Assembly: GCA_026125795.1 (NCBI GenBank)
Contig: JAHCKM010000004.1
Location: forward strand, 558,001 to 622,000
Source: Burkholderiaceae bacterium
GTDB taxonomy: Bacteria; Pseudomonadota; Gammaproteobacteria; Burkholderiales; Burkholderiaceae_C
Reading direction: 5' to 3'
Length of the DNA stretch: 64,000 bases
The position numbers and the translations under genes are program-made. Below, in pieces: positions 49,950 through 59,310 of the stretch (position 1 is the first letter of the stretch; each line of letters begins with the position of its first letter). The notes under the pieces were generated by a model that saw only the letters and a program-made list of their open reading frames with translations, was not told the DNA's origin and ran no database searches.

Positions 49950-50705
49950 TCAGCGTTCGGCGGCGGCCTCGGCGATGCCCAGACGTTGGAGCAGGCGCGG
50001 CACGCTGGTGCGTGCCACCGGCAGCGCGCGCTCGTCGCCCTGCAGCTTGAGCGACACCCGGCCGTCGTCGCGCACGATCTGTTCGGCGAAGTCGAGATTG
50101 GCCACGCAGCTGCGGTGGATGCGCAGGAACACGTTGCTGTCGAGCCGGCCTTCGAGATCGCCGATCGCCAGGTTGCAGAAGCTCGAGCCCTGCGCGGTGT
50201 GCACCCAGGTGTAGTGGCCCTCGGCGCGGATGTAGCGCACGGTCGACGCATCGACCAGCACGATGCGGTTGGCCGCCACGGTCGGGATCTTCAGCAGCTG
50301 GCGTTTCACGTCGGGGCGCTGAACGCCGGGCTCGTGGTGCATCACCGCATCGGTGATGTCGTAGAACACCAGCGTGTGGCCCACGGCCTCGCCGCGCTCG
50401 TCGGACATCTTGGTCACCTTGACCAGCAGCACGCGCTCCGGGATGTTGATGATCATCGTCATCGGCGGCGGGTTGCTGACCGGGCATTCGGCCTGGTCGA
50501 TCAGGAACTTCACCTTGGGCTGCGAGCGCTCCGGATGAAACGACAGCACCACCTTCTGGAACGGCTGCTTGTCTTCCACCGGCAGCACGCGGCGCGCGAA
50601 GCTGTTCATCGCCACGACCTTCATCTCGCGGTCGAGTTGCACCAGGCCGACGTCGCTGCGTTCCAGCAGGTACAACGGACTGCCCATGCTCACGCGTGCA
50701 TCCAC
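49950..50705 (-). CDS. rcoM: RcoM-type CO-sensing transcription factor (heme PAS + LytTR)
   Basis: A 251-residue single-component regulator. The N-terminal PAS domain (about 10-120) matches RcoM of Burkholderia xenovorans: heme ligands H57 (FHPERS), C74 (ECPVSNPPP) and M84 (MTMIINIPER) line up with H74, C94 and M104, with a three-residue shorter loop between the first two. FYDITDAV closes the domain. The C-terminal LytTR DNA-binding domain has RYIRAEGHYTWVHT and FLRIHRSCVANLDF. It lies directly upstream of coxM on the same strand, so CO-induced activation of the operon is the expected role. The start is GTG 50705 with GGGAGG upstream; ATG 50687 is an alternative. Confidence 0.9.
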   Translation of the reverse strand: MDARVSMGSPLYLLERSDVGLVQLDREMKVVAMNSFARRVLPVEDKQPFQKVVLSFHPERSQPKVKFLIDQAECPVSNPPPMTMIINIPERVLLVKVTKMSDERGEAVGHTLVFYDITDAVMHHEPGVQRPDVKRQLLKIPTVAANRIVLVDASTVRYIRAEGHYTWVHTAQGSSFCNLAIGDLEGRLDSNVFLRIHRSCVANLDFAEQIVRDDGRVSLKLQGDERALPVARTSVPRLLQRLGIAEAAAER

Positions 50706-50812
50706 GATTCAGGCCCTCCCGGCAAGGCGTCGAGCGTGGATTCAAGCATCAATGCGCCGCGCGCGCATCGGGCCGATGCCGAGGTGCGCCCGCCGCGATA
50801 GAGTTGCCCCAC

Positions 50813-52234
50813 ATGGCACTCAAGGACACGCGCGGCAACCTGCTCGGCACCGATTCGGCGCCGGCGCGCGACGCCGCCGAGACGGCACTGTGGCGCATGA
50901 TGTCGTTCTACGACCCGCCGATCGACGACCTCGACCGCGCTGTTCGCGAGGATCCGCACTGGGCGCTGCCGCACGTGATGAAGGCGGGTTTCCTGCTCAG
51001 CCTGACCGAGCCCTCGATGCGCTCCGAGGCGCGTGGCCATCTCGAGCGCGCGCAAGTGCTGCTCGCCACGGCGCCCGCACGCGAGCGCATGCACCACGAG
51101 GCCACCACGCGCGTGCTGCACGGCCGCTGGCACGATGCCTGCGCGTTGTGGGACCAATGGCTGCTCGAGCACCCGCGTGACGCGCTGGCGCTGCTATGGG
51201 CGCACCTGTGGGATTTCTACCGCGGCGATGCGATCAACCTGCGCGCGCGTCCGGCACGCGCGCTGCCGGAGTGGGACGAGGCCGACCCGCTGTACCCGCA
51301 CGTGCTGGCACTGCACGCGTTCGGCCTGGAGGAGAACAACCTGCAGGTGCAGGCCGAGGAGGCGGGCCGGCGGGCGCTGGCGCTCGATCCGCGTTCGCCG
51401 TGGGCGATCCATGCGGTGGCCCACGTGATGGAGATGCAGGGCCGCTTCGACGACGGCGCCGCGTGGCTGCGCCAGCACCAGCGCCAGTGGGCCGAAGGCA
51501 ACGGCTACGCCTGCCATCTGTGGTGGCACCTGGGGCTGTTTCGCCTCGAGGGCCTCGACGACATCGGCGTGCTGCGCCTGGTCGACGCGCATCTGGCCGG
51601 CGACGCGTTGCAGGTGACGCTGCAGCGCGTCGATGCGGCGGCCATGTTGTGGCGCCTGCACCTGCTCGGCGTCGACGTGCGGGAGCGTTGTGCTGCGCTG
51701 GTGGCGCAGTGGGGTCGCGTCGGCGCCGGGCCGCCCCAAGCCGGCGGCTCCCCCTCGGGGGGACGCGAGCGCAGCGAGCAAGGGGGCAACGAGCTCGACG
51801 ACAGCGCCGGCTACTACGCGTTCAACGACGTGCACGCGCTGCTGGCGATGCTGGCGGCCGACGATGGCGCGCGCGCCGAGCACTGGGTGGCGCGCTGTGC
51901 GGCGCGTGCGCTGGCTGCAAACGATGCGCCGCACAGCAACCACGCGATGGCACGCGACGTCGGCGCGCCGCTGATGCGCGCGCTGATGTGTTTTGCGCGC
52001 GGCGAGCATGCGGCGGCGGCACAGGCACTTTATGCCGTGCGCGCCAAGGCACAGCGTTTTGGCGGCAGCCACGCGCAGCGTGACCTGGTTGACCAGACGC
52101 TGCTGGCCGCAGCCGCCGCCGAACCGGCGGCGCGCGCGCTCGGCCGCGCGGTGCTCAACGAGCGACGCAGCGCCAAACCGGTCACTCCGTTGACCCGCCG
52201 CTGGGCCGATCGGCTGGGCGTGGCGCTGGCTTGA
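50813..52234 (+). CDS. Tetratricopeptide-repeat protein of the TTC38 type, with an in-frame repeat
   Basis: A 473-residue helical-repeat protein resembling TTC38. Pairs of helices run throughout, for example FGLEENNLQVQAEEAGRRAL and HAVAHVMEMQGRFDDGAAWL, the latter typical of the family. Residues about 305-326 (GPPQAGGSPSGGRERSEQGG) are the translation of a 62-base GC-rich repeat inserted without breaking the frame; this loop should be surface-exposed. There is no signal peptide. It is divergent from rcoM across 107 bases. Function is unknown. Confidence 0.82.
   Translation: MALKDTRGNLLGTDSAPARDAAETALWRMMSFYDPPIDDLDRAVREDPHWALPHVMKAGFLLSLTEPSMRSEARGHLERAQVLLATAPARERMHHEATTRVLHGRWHDACALWDQWLLEHPRDALALLWAHLWDFYRGDAINLRARPARALPEWDEADPLYPHVLALHAFGLEENNLQVQAEEAGRRALALDPRSPWAIHAVAHVMEMQGRFDDGAAWLRQHQRQWAEGNGYACHLWWHLGLFRLEGLDDIGVLRLVDAHLAGDALQVTLQRVDAAAMLWRLHLLGVDVRERCAALVAQWGRVGAGPPQAGGSPSGGRERSEQGGNELDDSAGYYAFNDVHALLAMLAADDGARAEHWVARCAARALAANDAPHSNHAMARDVGAPLMRALMCFARGEHAAAAQALYAVRAKAQRFGGSHAQRDLVDQTLLAAAAAEPAARALGRAVLNERRSAKPVTPLTRRWADRLGVALA
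51725..51786. repeat. Family-1 structured repeat, copy A, inside the TTC38-like gene
   Basis: A 62-base element reading GCCGGGCCGCCCCAAGCC at one end, core CCCCCTCGGGGGG, and CGCGAGCGCAGCGAGC near the other end. It matches copy B in nearly every outer position and copy C in length. It is read in frame within the coding sequence. Confidence 0.72.
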
Positions 52235-52250
52235 ATCAACCGGAACGAGC

Positions 52251-52592
52251 ATGGATCATCCGCTGAAGGTGACCGAGGACCACATTGGCGAGCACCTGCG
52301 CGAGAGCGAGGCGTCGGGCGAGCTGCGCCGCGCGCCGAGCTACGGCAAGCCGCTCCACTTCAACGACGGCTACGACGAGACGCCGCCCGAGCTGCGCATG
52401 GCGATGAAGGTGCTGCACGACGCGGGCGTGGCACCGCCCGAGGTCGAGCTGATGCACCGGCTGGCAGCGCTGCGCCGCGACGCGGCGTCGGCCACCGATG
52501 CCGAGCAGGCGCGCGAGCTGTCGAGAAAGGCCAGCGATCTCGAGCAGCTGATCAAGCTGCGGCTGGAGCGCCTGCGCAGCGGCACGCTGTGA
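52251..52592 (+). CDS. DUF1992 (DnaJ-C28-like) protein
   Basis: A 113-residue protein with the DUF1992 pattern known from E. coli YhdN and eukaryotic DNAJC28: DHIGEHLRESEASGELRRAPSYGKPL, then ETPPELRMAMKVLHDAGVAPPEVEL. A coiled-coil-like tail follows. It begins 17 bases after the TTC38-like gene and converges on the glutathione transferase gene nine bases away. Role unknown. Confidence 0.88.
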   Translation: MDHPLKVTEDHIGEHLRESEASGELRRAPSYGKPLHFNDGYDETPPELRMAMKVLHDAGVAPPEVELMHRLAALRRDAASATDAEQARELSRKASDLEQLIKLRLERLRSGTL

Positions 52593-52601
52593 GCGCGCGC
52601 C

Positions 52602-53261
52602 TCAGACGAAAGGCTCTCCGAGCGACTCGTCGGCCAGCACGCGCTGCACGGCCGGCCGCTGCAGCATGCGCTGCAGGTACGGGCCCAGGTGCGGCCACTC
52701 GCGCGCCGGCCTGGCCGCCGGGCCTTTGAAGCCGCGCGTCCAGCGACTCATCACGAATGCATACGGATCGAGCGCGCTGTAGGTCGCGCCCGCGAGCCAC
52801 GGCTGGCCGTGCGACGCGAGCTCGGCGTCGAGCTGCGCCAGCAGTTCGCCGATGCGCTGCTGGGCATGCGTGCGCACCTGCGCGGCGCCGTCGACGTTGC
52901 CGGCATCGACCCAACGCTCGGGGTAGAAGTAAGGCATCAACGTCGCCTGCAGCGAGTTGGTCAGCCAGACCAGCCACTTGTAGAAGTGCGCACGCTCCGC
53001 CGTGCCGACGGGGGGCGCCAGGCCGGCTTGCGGATGGGTGTCGACCAGGTGCAGGCAGATGGCCGCGGTTTCGTACAGCACCAGCGCGCCGTCCTGCAGC
53101 ACCGGGATCAGCCCGTTGGGATTGAGCCTGAGGTACTCGGCCTCCTTGTGGGCGCCGCGCGTGCGGTCGACCAGCTTCAGCTCGAACGGCACCTTGAGCT
53201 CGTGCAGCAGGATGTGCGGCACCATGCTGGCATTGCCGGGGTAGTGGTGCAAAACGAGCAT
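52602..53261 (-). CDS. Glutathione S-transferase family protein
   Basis: A 219-residue GST with an N-terminal thioredoxin fold (LHHYPGNASMVPHILLHEL; catalytic Ser likely in GNAS), cis-Pro in PNGLIPVL, and glutathione-binding YETAAI with a helical C-terminal domain after about residue 85. ATG 53261 is preferred over GTG 53279 because GGAGA lies upstream of it. Substrate unknown. Confidence 0.9.
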   Translation of the reverse strand: MLVLHHYPGNASMVPHILLHELKVPFELKLVDRTRGAHKEAEYLRLNPNGLIPVLQDGALVLYETAAICLHLVDTHPQAGLAPPVGTAERAHFYKWLVWLTNSLQATLMPYFYPERWVDAGNVDGAAQVRTHAQQRIGELLAQLDAELASHGQPWLAGATYSALDPYAFVMSRWTRGFKGPAARPAREWPHLGPYLQRMLQRPAVQRVLADESLGEPFV

Positions 53262-53335
53262 GCGAGAAGTCTCCGGCACGGCACGGGCGGGTCGCCAGTG
53301 TGCCGCAACCCCGGGCCGCTTCGAGGGGGCCGCCG

Positions 53336-54340
53336 TCAGGTCGCGCAGCCCGCTTCGACGCTCGCGACCGCGCCGGTGGCCACCGGCGCCGGAATGCGAT
53401 AGCCGTAGCGCACGGCGGTGAGCTCGGCCAGGATGCCCACCGCGATCTCCGGCGGCGTGCGCGCGCCGTTCTTGAGCCCCACCGGGCCGTGCAGACGGTC
53501 GAACTCGGCCTCGGTGATGCCGAAGTGTTCGATCAGCCTGTTTTTCCGCTTGGCCTGGTTGGCGCGCGAGCCGATCGCGCCCACGTAGAACGCCGGGCTC
53601 CTGAGCGCTTCCATCAGCGCGAGGTCGTCGAGCTTGGGATCGTGCGTCAACGCGATGATCGCGGTATGGCCGTCGACCTTGAGCTCGGTCAGCAGGTCAT
53701 CCGGCATCTGGCGCGACAGCGTGGCGCCCTCGATGTGGAACCCGGTGGCGTACTCCTCGCGCGGGTCGCAGACGATCACCTCGTAGTCGAGCGCCTTGGC
53801 CATCTGGGCCAGGTATTGCGTCATCTGGCCAGCGCCGATCAGCACCAGCCGCCAGCGCGGGCCGTGGTGGGTGGTCAGCGCGGTCTCGGTGAGCTCCAGC
53901 TCGTCGGTGTCGCCGGCCGCTTCGAGCACGACCTCCCCGCTGGCGATGGTCAGCACGCGCCGCACCCTTTCACCCTTGGACAGCCGCTCCAGCAGCTCGC
54001 CGATGCGCGTGCGTGGCAGCACCGGCTCGAGCACCAGCTCAATCAGGCCGCCGCAGGGCAGGCCAAAACGGTGCGCCGCGTCGGCGTCTATCCCGTAGCG
54101 CACCACCTGAGGCACCCCGCGGGTCAGCACGCCCTCGCGCGCCTTGTCGATCAGGTCGTCCTCGATGCAGCCGCCCGACACCGAGCCGGTCACCAGGCCG
54201 TCGTCGCGGATGGCCACCACCGAGCCCGGCGGGCGGGGCGCCGAGCCCCATGTGCGCGTGATCGTGCCGAGCACGACACGGCGGCCATCGGTGCACCACT
54301 GGGACACCTGACGCAGCACTTGCAGATCCACGTTGTCCAT
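53336..54340 (-). CDS. xdhC: XdhC/CoxF-family molybdenum cofactor sulfuration factor
   Basis: A 334-residue protein of the XdhC/CoxF family that binds MCD cofactor and assists its sulfuration before insertion into the hydroxylase. The N-terminal part has APRPPGSVVAIRDDG and GSVSGGCIEDDL with the functional cysteine; the C-terminal Rossmann part has LVLIGAGQMTQYLAQMA and YVGAIGSRANQAKR, plus GLKNGARTPPEIAVGI. ATG 54340 starts MDNVDLQVLRQV; longer frames are shadow. It is divergent from the form II cluster, and no other XdhC gene occurs in the window, so it may serve both hydroxylases. Confidence 0.92.
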   Translation of the reverse strand: MDNVDLQVLRQVSQWCTDGRRVVLGTITRTWGSAPRPPGSVVAIRDDGLVTGSVSGGCIEDDLIDKAREGVLTRGVPQVVRYGIDADAAHRFGLPCGGLIELVLEPVLPRTRIGELLERLSKGERVRRVLTIASGEVVLEAAGDTDELELTETALTTHHGPRWRLVLIGAGQMTQYLAQMAKALDYEVIVCDPREEYATGFHIEGATLSRQMPDDLLTELKVDGHTAIIALTHDPKLDDLALMEALRSPAFYVGAIGSRANQAKRKNRLIEHFGITEAEFDRLHGPVGLKNGARTPPEIAVGILAELTAVRYGYRIPAPVATGAVASVEAGCAT

Positions 54341-54608
54341 CGAGCTTGAACCTCCAGTTCGGACCGGTCCGGTCAGCCATTGTGCGCGAGCGAGACGACG
54401 CGCGCTGGCACGCGATCGCCGGCGCTCCACGCCGGCGGCCTTGTTGCGCCTTGGAACAGCTTGGGCCGCTCGGCTCCTGGGTTGGCGCGGCGCATCAGGG
54501 TTAACCAGCCGGTGCGTCCATTCGGTGTGCGACCTACCATGAAAGTTCCTGCCTGCGCTGGCGCCGTGCCACGCGCGCGCATCCCCAAGGCCAAACCCAG
54601 GAGACACC
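54341..54608. promoter_or_regulatory. Divergent control region between xdhC and the form II cluster
   Basis: A 268-base gap with no supportable gene. AGGAG at its right end serves the small-subunit gene. A GC-rich stem GCCGGCG...CGCCGGC lies around 54418-54442. No clear promoter pair could be fixed. Confidence 0.4.
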
Positions 54609-55079
54609 ATGGGAATCCCCCTCACGCTCACCGTCAACGGGGCGTCGGTGACCCGCGAAGTCGAGCCGAGCACCCTGTTGGGCCGGTTCCTCCGCGAAAC
54701 GCTGCGCCTGACCGGCACTCACATCGGCTGTGACACCACGCAGTGCGGCGCCTGCACGGTGCACGTGAACGGGCGCGCGGTGAAGAGCTGCACCATGCTG
54801 GCCGTGCAGGCCGCCGGCGCCGAGGTCACGACGATCGAGGGCCTGGCCGCCAAGGACGGCACGCTGCACCCCATGCAGGCGGCGTTCCGCGACTGCCATG
54901 GCCTGCAGTGCGGTTTCTGCACCCCGGGCATGGTCATGAGCGCGGTGGACCTGGTGAAGAACCACAACTGTTCCACAGAAGAACAGATACGCGCCGGGCT
55001 GGACGGCAACCTGTGCCGCTGCACGGGCTACCACAACATCGTCAAGGCCGTGGCGCAAGGCGCCGCGGCCATGAAGTGA
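54609..55079 (+). CDS. Molybdenum hydroxylase small subunit, 2x[2Fe-2S] (form II cluster)
   Basis: A 156-residue CoxS-like subunit. First cluster: C41, C46, C49 ([11 protein letters not shown]) and the cysteine in KSCTML. Second cluster: QCGFCTPGM and [13 protein letters not shown] lies five bases before the ATG. It is the first gene of an S-L-M set, the order typical of form II CO-dehydrogenase homologues. Confidence 0.93.
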   Translation: MGIPLTLTVNGASVTREVEPSTLLGRFLRETLRLTGTHIGCDTTQCGACTVHVNGRAVKSCTMLAVQAAGAEVTTIEGLAAKDGTLHPMQAAFRDCHGLQCGFCTPGMVMSAVDLVKNHNCSTEEQIRAGLDGNLCRCTGYHNIVKAVAQGAAAMK

Positions 55080-55095
55080 AGAAAGGGGGACCGAG

Positions 55096-57453
55096 ATGAA
55101 CGCACCCCAAGCCGGATTCATCGGCCAGAGCGTCAAGCGGCGCGAGGACGCGCGCTTCCTGACCGGCCGCGGCCAGTACACCGACGACATCACGCTGGAA
55201 GGCCAGACCTACGGCGAGTTCCTGCGCAGCCCGCACGCGCATGCGCGCATCAAGAAGCTCGACACCGCGGCCGCCGCCAAGGCGCCCGGTGTGCTGGGCA
55301 TCTTCACCGGCGAGCATTTCAAGCAGGTGGGTGGCCTGCCGTGCGGCTGGCTGATCAACAGCCTCGACGGCACGCCGATGAAAGAGCCGCGTCACCCGGT
55401 GCTGGCCGACGGCAAGGTGCGCTACGTGGGCGACCGCGTCGCGCTGGTCGTGGCCGAGACGCGCGAGCAGGCCGAGGCGGCCGTGCAGCTGATCGAGGTC
55501 GACTACGAGGAGCTGCCGGCGGTGGTCGATGCCGCCAAGGCGGCGCAGGCGGGCAGCGCGGTCCACGACGAGGCCCCCAACAACACCTGCTACCACTGGG
55601 GCATCGGCGACAAGGACGGCGTGGATGCCGCGCTGAAGGGCGCCGCGCACGTCACGACCTTGAGCTTTCGCAACAACCGGCTGATCCCCAACGCGATCGA
55701 GCCGCGCGCGGCCAACGCGTCGTATGACGCCAACGCCGACAGCTACACGCTGTACGTGGCCAACCAGAACCCGCACGTCGAGCGGCTGCTGATGTGCGCC
55801 TTCGTGCTCGGCATCCCCGAGCACAAGATGCGCGTGGTGGCGCCCGACGTCGGCGGCGGCTTCGGCTCGAAGATCTTCCTCTATGGCGAGGAGACCGCGC
55901 TGGTGTTTGCCAGCAAGGTGATCAGGCGGCCGATCAAGTGGGCGGCGTCGCGCTCGGAGGCTTTCCTTTCCGATGCGCATGGCCGCGACCACATCACCAC
56001 CGCCAAGCTCGGCCTCGACAAGGATGGCAAGTTCCTGGCGCTAAAGGTCGAGACCACGGCCAACCTCGGCGCCTACCTGTCGACCTTCTCGTCGGCGGTG
56101 CCCACCATCCTCTACGCGACGCTGCTCGCCGGCCAGTACAAGACGCCGAAGATCTGGTGCGAGGTGACCGCGATGTTCACCAACACCACGCCGATCGATG
56201 CCTATCGCGGCGCCGGGCGCCCGGAGGCCACCTATGTGGTGGAGCGCATGGTGGAGACCGCGGCCTCCGAGCTGCGCATCGACCCGGCCGAGATCCGGCG
56301 GCGCAATTTCATCACCGAGTTCCCGTACGCGACGCCCGTGGGCCTGACCTATGACACCGGCGACTACGCCGCCACGCTGAACAAGGCGCTCGAACTCGGC
56401 GACGTGGCCAACTTCGCCAAGCGCAAGGCCGCCACCGAGGCCAAGGGCCTGAAACGCGGCATCGGCTACTCGGCCTACATCGAGGCCTGCGGCATCGCGC
56501 CGTCGAGCGTGGCCGGCGCACTGGGCGCGCGCGCCGGCCTGTTCGAGGCCGGCGAGGTGCGGGTGCACCCGACCGGCAAGGTGACGATCTTCACCGGCAG
56601 CCACAGCCACGGCCAGGGCCACGAGACCACGTTTGCGCAGGTGGTGGCCGACCGGCTCGGCATCGCGATGGATGACGTGAGCATCGAGCACGGCGACACC
56701 GGCAAGATCCTGTTCGGCATGGGCACCTACGGCAGCCGCTCACTGGCGGTGGGTGGCACGGCGATCGTGAAGGCCGTGGACAAGATCATCGCCAAGGGCA
56801 AGAAGATCGCGGCGCACCTGATGGAGGCCGCCGACACCGACGTGGTGTTCGAAGGCGGCGCGTTCAAGGTGGCGGGCACCGACAAGAGCGTGCCGTTCGC
56901 GCAGGTGGCGCTCACCGCCTACGTGCCGCACAACTTCCCGCACGACAAGCTGGAGCCCGGCCTGAACGAGAACGCGTTCTACGATCCGAGCAACTTCACC
57001 TATCCGGCCGGCACCTACATCTGCGAGGTGGAGGTCGACCCGGCCACCGGCGCGGTCAAGATCGACCGCATGACCGCGTGCGACGACTTCGGCAACGTGA
57101 TCAACCCGATGATCGTCGAAGGCCAGGTGCACGGCGGGCTGGCGCAGGGACTTGGCCAGGCGCTGCTCGAGCACGGCGCGTACGACGAGGACACTGGCCA
57201 GCTGCTCACCGGCAGCTACATGGATTACGCGATGCCGCGCGCCGACGACTTTCCCACTTTCAACGTGGAGACGGTCAAGGGCACGCCCTGCACGCACAAT
57301 CCGCTCGGCGTCAAGGGCTGCGGAGAGGCCGGCGCGATCGGCTCGCCGCCGGCGCTGATCAACGCCATCTGCAACGCGCTGGGCGTCAAGGACGTGCCGA
57401 TGCCGGCATCGCCGTACAACGTGTGGAAGGCGGCGCAGTCGCTGGGCCGCTAA
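55096..57453 (+). CDS. Molybdenum hydroxylase large subunit, form II type (AYRGAGR)
   Basis: A 785-residue Mo-MCD subunit. The active-site loop is AYRGAGR (residues 369-375), the form II signature that lacks the copper-binding cysteine of true CO dehydrogenase. Other motifs: [25 protein letters not shown] and the catalytic glutamate in [12 protein letters not shown]. Form II enzymes are of mixed or unknown specificity, and this one is better called a xanthine-dehydrogenase-family hydroxylase than a CO dehydrogenase. It lies 16 bases after the small-subunit gene. Confidence 0.92.
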   Translation: MNAPQAGFIGQSVKRREDARFLTGRGQYTDDITLEGQTYGEFLRSPHAHARIKKLDTAAAAKAPGVLGIFTGEHFKQVGGLPCGWLINSLDGTPMKEPRHPVLADGKVRYVGDRVALVVAETREQAEAAVQLIEVDYEELPAVVDAAKAAQAGSAVHDEAPNNTCYHWGIGDKDGVDAALKGAAHVTTLSFRNNRLIPNAIEPRAANASYDANADSYTLYVANQNPHVERLLMCAFVLGIPEHKMRVVAPDVGGGFGSKIFLYGEETALVFASKVIRRPIKWAASRSEAFLSDAHGRDHITTAKLGLDKDGKFLALKVETTANLGAYLSTFSSAVPTILYATLLAGQYKTPKIWCEVTAMFTNTTPIDAYRGAGRPEATYVVERMVETAASELRIDPAEIRRRNFITEFPYATPVGLTYDTGDYAATLNKALELGDVANFAKRKAATEAKGLKRGIGYSAYIEACGIAPSSVAGALGARAGLFEAGEVRVHPTGKVTIFTGSHSHGQGHETTFAQVVADRLGIAMDDVSIEHGDTGKILFGMGTYGSRSLAVGGTAIVKAVDKIIAKGKKIAAHLMEAADTDVVFEGGAFKVAGTDKSVPFAQVALTAYVPHNFPHDKLEPGLNENAFYDPSNFTYPAGTYICEVEVDPATGAVKIDRMTACDDFGNVINPMIVEGQVHGGLAQGLGQALLEHGAYDEDTGQLLTGSYMDYAMPRADDFPTFNVETVKGTPCTHNPLGVKGCGEAGAIGSPPALINAICNALGVKDVPMPASPYNVWKAAQSLGR

Positions 57454-57471
57454 GCCGAACAGGAGAACACC

Positions 57472-58254
57472 ATGCAAGCATTCAACTACGCCAAGCCGTC
57501 GTCGCTGGCCGATGCGGGGCGCGCCGCCGGCGGCGCCGACGCCAAGCTGCTGGCCGGCGGCCAATCGCTGCTCGCAGCGATGAAGCTGGGCCTCGCGGCG
57601 CCCGCGGCGCTGGTCGATCTCGGCGGCCTGAAGGAGCTGCAAGGCATCAGCGTGTCGGGCGGCGTCGTCAAGATCGGCGCGATGACCACGCACGCCGCGG
57701 TTGCGGCGTCGAAGGAGGTGCAGCAGGCGATTCCGGCGCTGGCCGCTCTCGCGGCCGGCATCGGCGACCGCCAGGTGCGCAACCGCGGCACCATCGGCGG
57801 CAGCCTGGCCAACAACGACCCGGCGGCCGACTATCCCGCCGCGGTGTTGGGCCTGGGCGCGACGATCCACACCGACAAGCGCACCATCGCAGCCGACGAC
57901 TTCTTCAAGGGCCTGTACCAGACCGCGCTCAACGACGGCGAGATCATCACCGCGGTGAGTTTCCCGGTGCCGGAGAAGGCCGGCTGGCAGAAGTTCAAGC
58001 AGCCGGCGTCGCGTTTTGCGCTGGTGGGCGTGTTCGTCAGCAAGGGCAAGGGCGGGGTGCGGGTCGCGGTGACCGGTGCCGGCCCGGGCGTGTTCCGCGC
58101 CACGGCGCTGGAGCAAAAGCTGAGCAGCAGCTGGTCGGGCGCGGCGTGCGACGGCGTAAAGATCGATTCCAATGGCCTGAACAGCGACCTGCACGGCTCT
58201 GCCGAATACCGTGCAGCGCTGATTCCCGTGCTGGCGAAACGGGCCGTCGGCTGA
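57472..58254 (+). CDS. Molybdenum hydroxylase FAD subunit (form II cluster)
   Basis: A 260-residue CoxM-like FAD subunit with AGGQSLLAAMKLGLA and TIGGSLANNDPAADYP as FAD-binding motifs. It is about 28 residues shorter than the coxM in the other cluster. AGGAG precedes the ATG. It is followed by a three-hairpin repeat before the AAA+ gene. Confidence 0.92.
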   Translation: MQAFNYAKPSSLADAGRAAGGADAKLLAGGQSLLAAMKLGLAAPAALVDLGGLKELQGISVSGGVVKIGAMTTHAAVAASKEVQQAIPALAALAAGIGDRQVRNRGTIGGSLANNDPAADYPAAVLGLGATIHTDKRTIAADDFFKGLYQTALNDGEIITAVSFPVPEKAGWQKFKQPASRFALVGVFVSKGKGGVRVAVTGAGPGVFRATALEQKLSSSWSGAACDGVKIDSNGLNSDLHGSAEYRAALIPVLAKRAVG

Positions 58255-58283
58255 AGCGCTCTATCCCGCCTGTGACACACTGA

Positions 58284-58352
58284 CAACGGCCGAAAGGCCG
58301 TTGCGTCGAAGGCTGACTTCGCGCAGCGAAGTCAAGGCGCGCTTGCGCGCCT
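58284..58352. repeat. Three-hairpin element (family 2), copy H
   Basis: Three hairpins in a row: CAACGGCC-GAAA-GGCCGTTG (58284-58303), TGACTTCGC-GCA-GCGAAGTCA (58314-58334) and AGGCGCGC-TT-GCGCGCCT (58335-58352). Order, linker (CGTCGAAGGC) and spacing match the copy after tyrB at 20775, while stem bases differ in compensating pairs. It separates the FAD-subunit gene from the AAA+ gene and may lower expression of the accessory genes or protect the upstream mRNA. Confidence 0.68.
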
Positions 58353-58389
58353 GCCGAAGACAAAACGCCGCACCGAAGTGAGTCGCCTT

Positions 58390-59307
58390 ATGACGACGAC
58401 CGACCTCCCGACCAGCATCGACGAGCTGCAACAGCGTTTGCTCGCGCTCGACTACGTGGCCGACCGCCAACTCGCCACCGCGGTGTTCCTGGCGCTGAAG
58501 CTGCAGCGCCCGCTGTTCCTCGAAGGCGAGCCGGGCACCGGCAAGACCGAGATCGCCCGCACACTGAGCGTGATGCTGGAGCGCGAGCTGATCCGCCTGC
58601 AGTGTTACGAGGGCCTCGACCTCGCAGGTGCCGCGTACGAATGGAACTACGGCCGCCAGATGCTCGAAATCCGCCTGGCCGAAGGCACGGGCGTCAATCG
58701 CGATGCGCTGGCCGGTGAGCTGTTTTCGAAGAAGTTCCTGATCCAGCGCGCGCTGCTGCAGGCGATCGACCCGGCGCGCAGCGTGCCGCCGGTGCTCTTG
58801 ATCGACGAGTTGGACCGCGCCGACGAGCCGTTCGAGGCCTTCCTGCTCGAGGTGCTGTCGGAGTTCCAGATCACCATCCCCGAGTTCGGCACCGTCAAGG
58901 CCACCACGCCGCCGATCGTCGTGCTGACGTCGAACCGCACGCGCGAGATCCACGACGCGGTGAAACGGCGTTGCCTGTACCACTGGGTCGGCTTTCCCGA
59001 CGCCGCGCGCGAGCTGCAGGTGCTGCAGCGGCGGGTGCCGGGCGTTTCGCAGCAGCTGGCACAGCAGATCGTCGGCTTCGTGCAGCGCATGCGCCAGGTC
59101 GAGCTGTACAAGCAGCCCGGCATCGCCGAGACCATCGAATGGGCGCGCGCGCTGATGCAGCTCGACGCGCTGGTGCTCGACCCCGCGGTGATCCAGGACA
59201 CGCTGGGCGTGCTGCTGAAGTACCAGGACGACATCGCGCGCATGCAGGGCGGTGAAGCGGCGCGGCTGTTGGAAGAGGTGCGCAACGCGTCGCGTGCGGC
59301 GGTGTGA
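58390..59307 (+). CDS. MoxR-type AAA+ ATPase, CoxD-like (form II cluster)
   Basis: A 305-residue AAA+ ATPase: Walker A EGEPGTGKTEIAR, Walker B VLLIDELDRAD, sensor VVLTSNRTREIHDAVKRRC. It resembles the coxD product at 44378 along its full length (shared LIRLQCYEGLD, AYEWNY-type and PGIAETIEWARAL segments). ATG 58390 is used; GTG 58378 is possible. It is expected to act in active-site maturation with the VWA protein encoded next. Confidence 0.9.
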   Translation: MTTTDLPTSIDELQQRLLALDYVADRQLATAVFLALKLQRPLFLEGEPGTGKTEIARTLSVMLERELIRLQCYEGLDLAGAAYEWNYGRQMLEIRLAEGTGVNRDALAGELFSKKFLIQRALLQAIDPARSVPPVLLIDELDRADEPFEAFLLEVLSEFQITIPEFGTVKATTPPIVVLTSNRTREIHDAVKRRCLYHWVGFPDAARELQVLQRRVPGVSQQLAQQIVGFVQRMRQVELYKQPGIAETIEWARALMQLDALVLDPAVIQDTLGVLLKYQDDIARMQGGEAARLLEEVRNASRAAV

Positions 59308-59310
59308 GCC

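Noticed and set aside
49950-50705. Generic LytR/AgrA-type two-component response regulator
   Set aside because: There is no receiver domain; the N-terminal PAS domain carries the RcoM heme ligands and the gene adjoins coxMSL.
55096-57453. Calling the form II large subunit a CO dehydrogenase
   Set aside because: AYRGAGR lacks the copper-binding cysteine; form II enzymes are not established CO oxidisers, so the neutral hydroxylase name is used.
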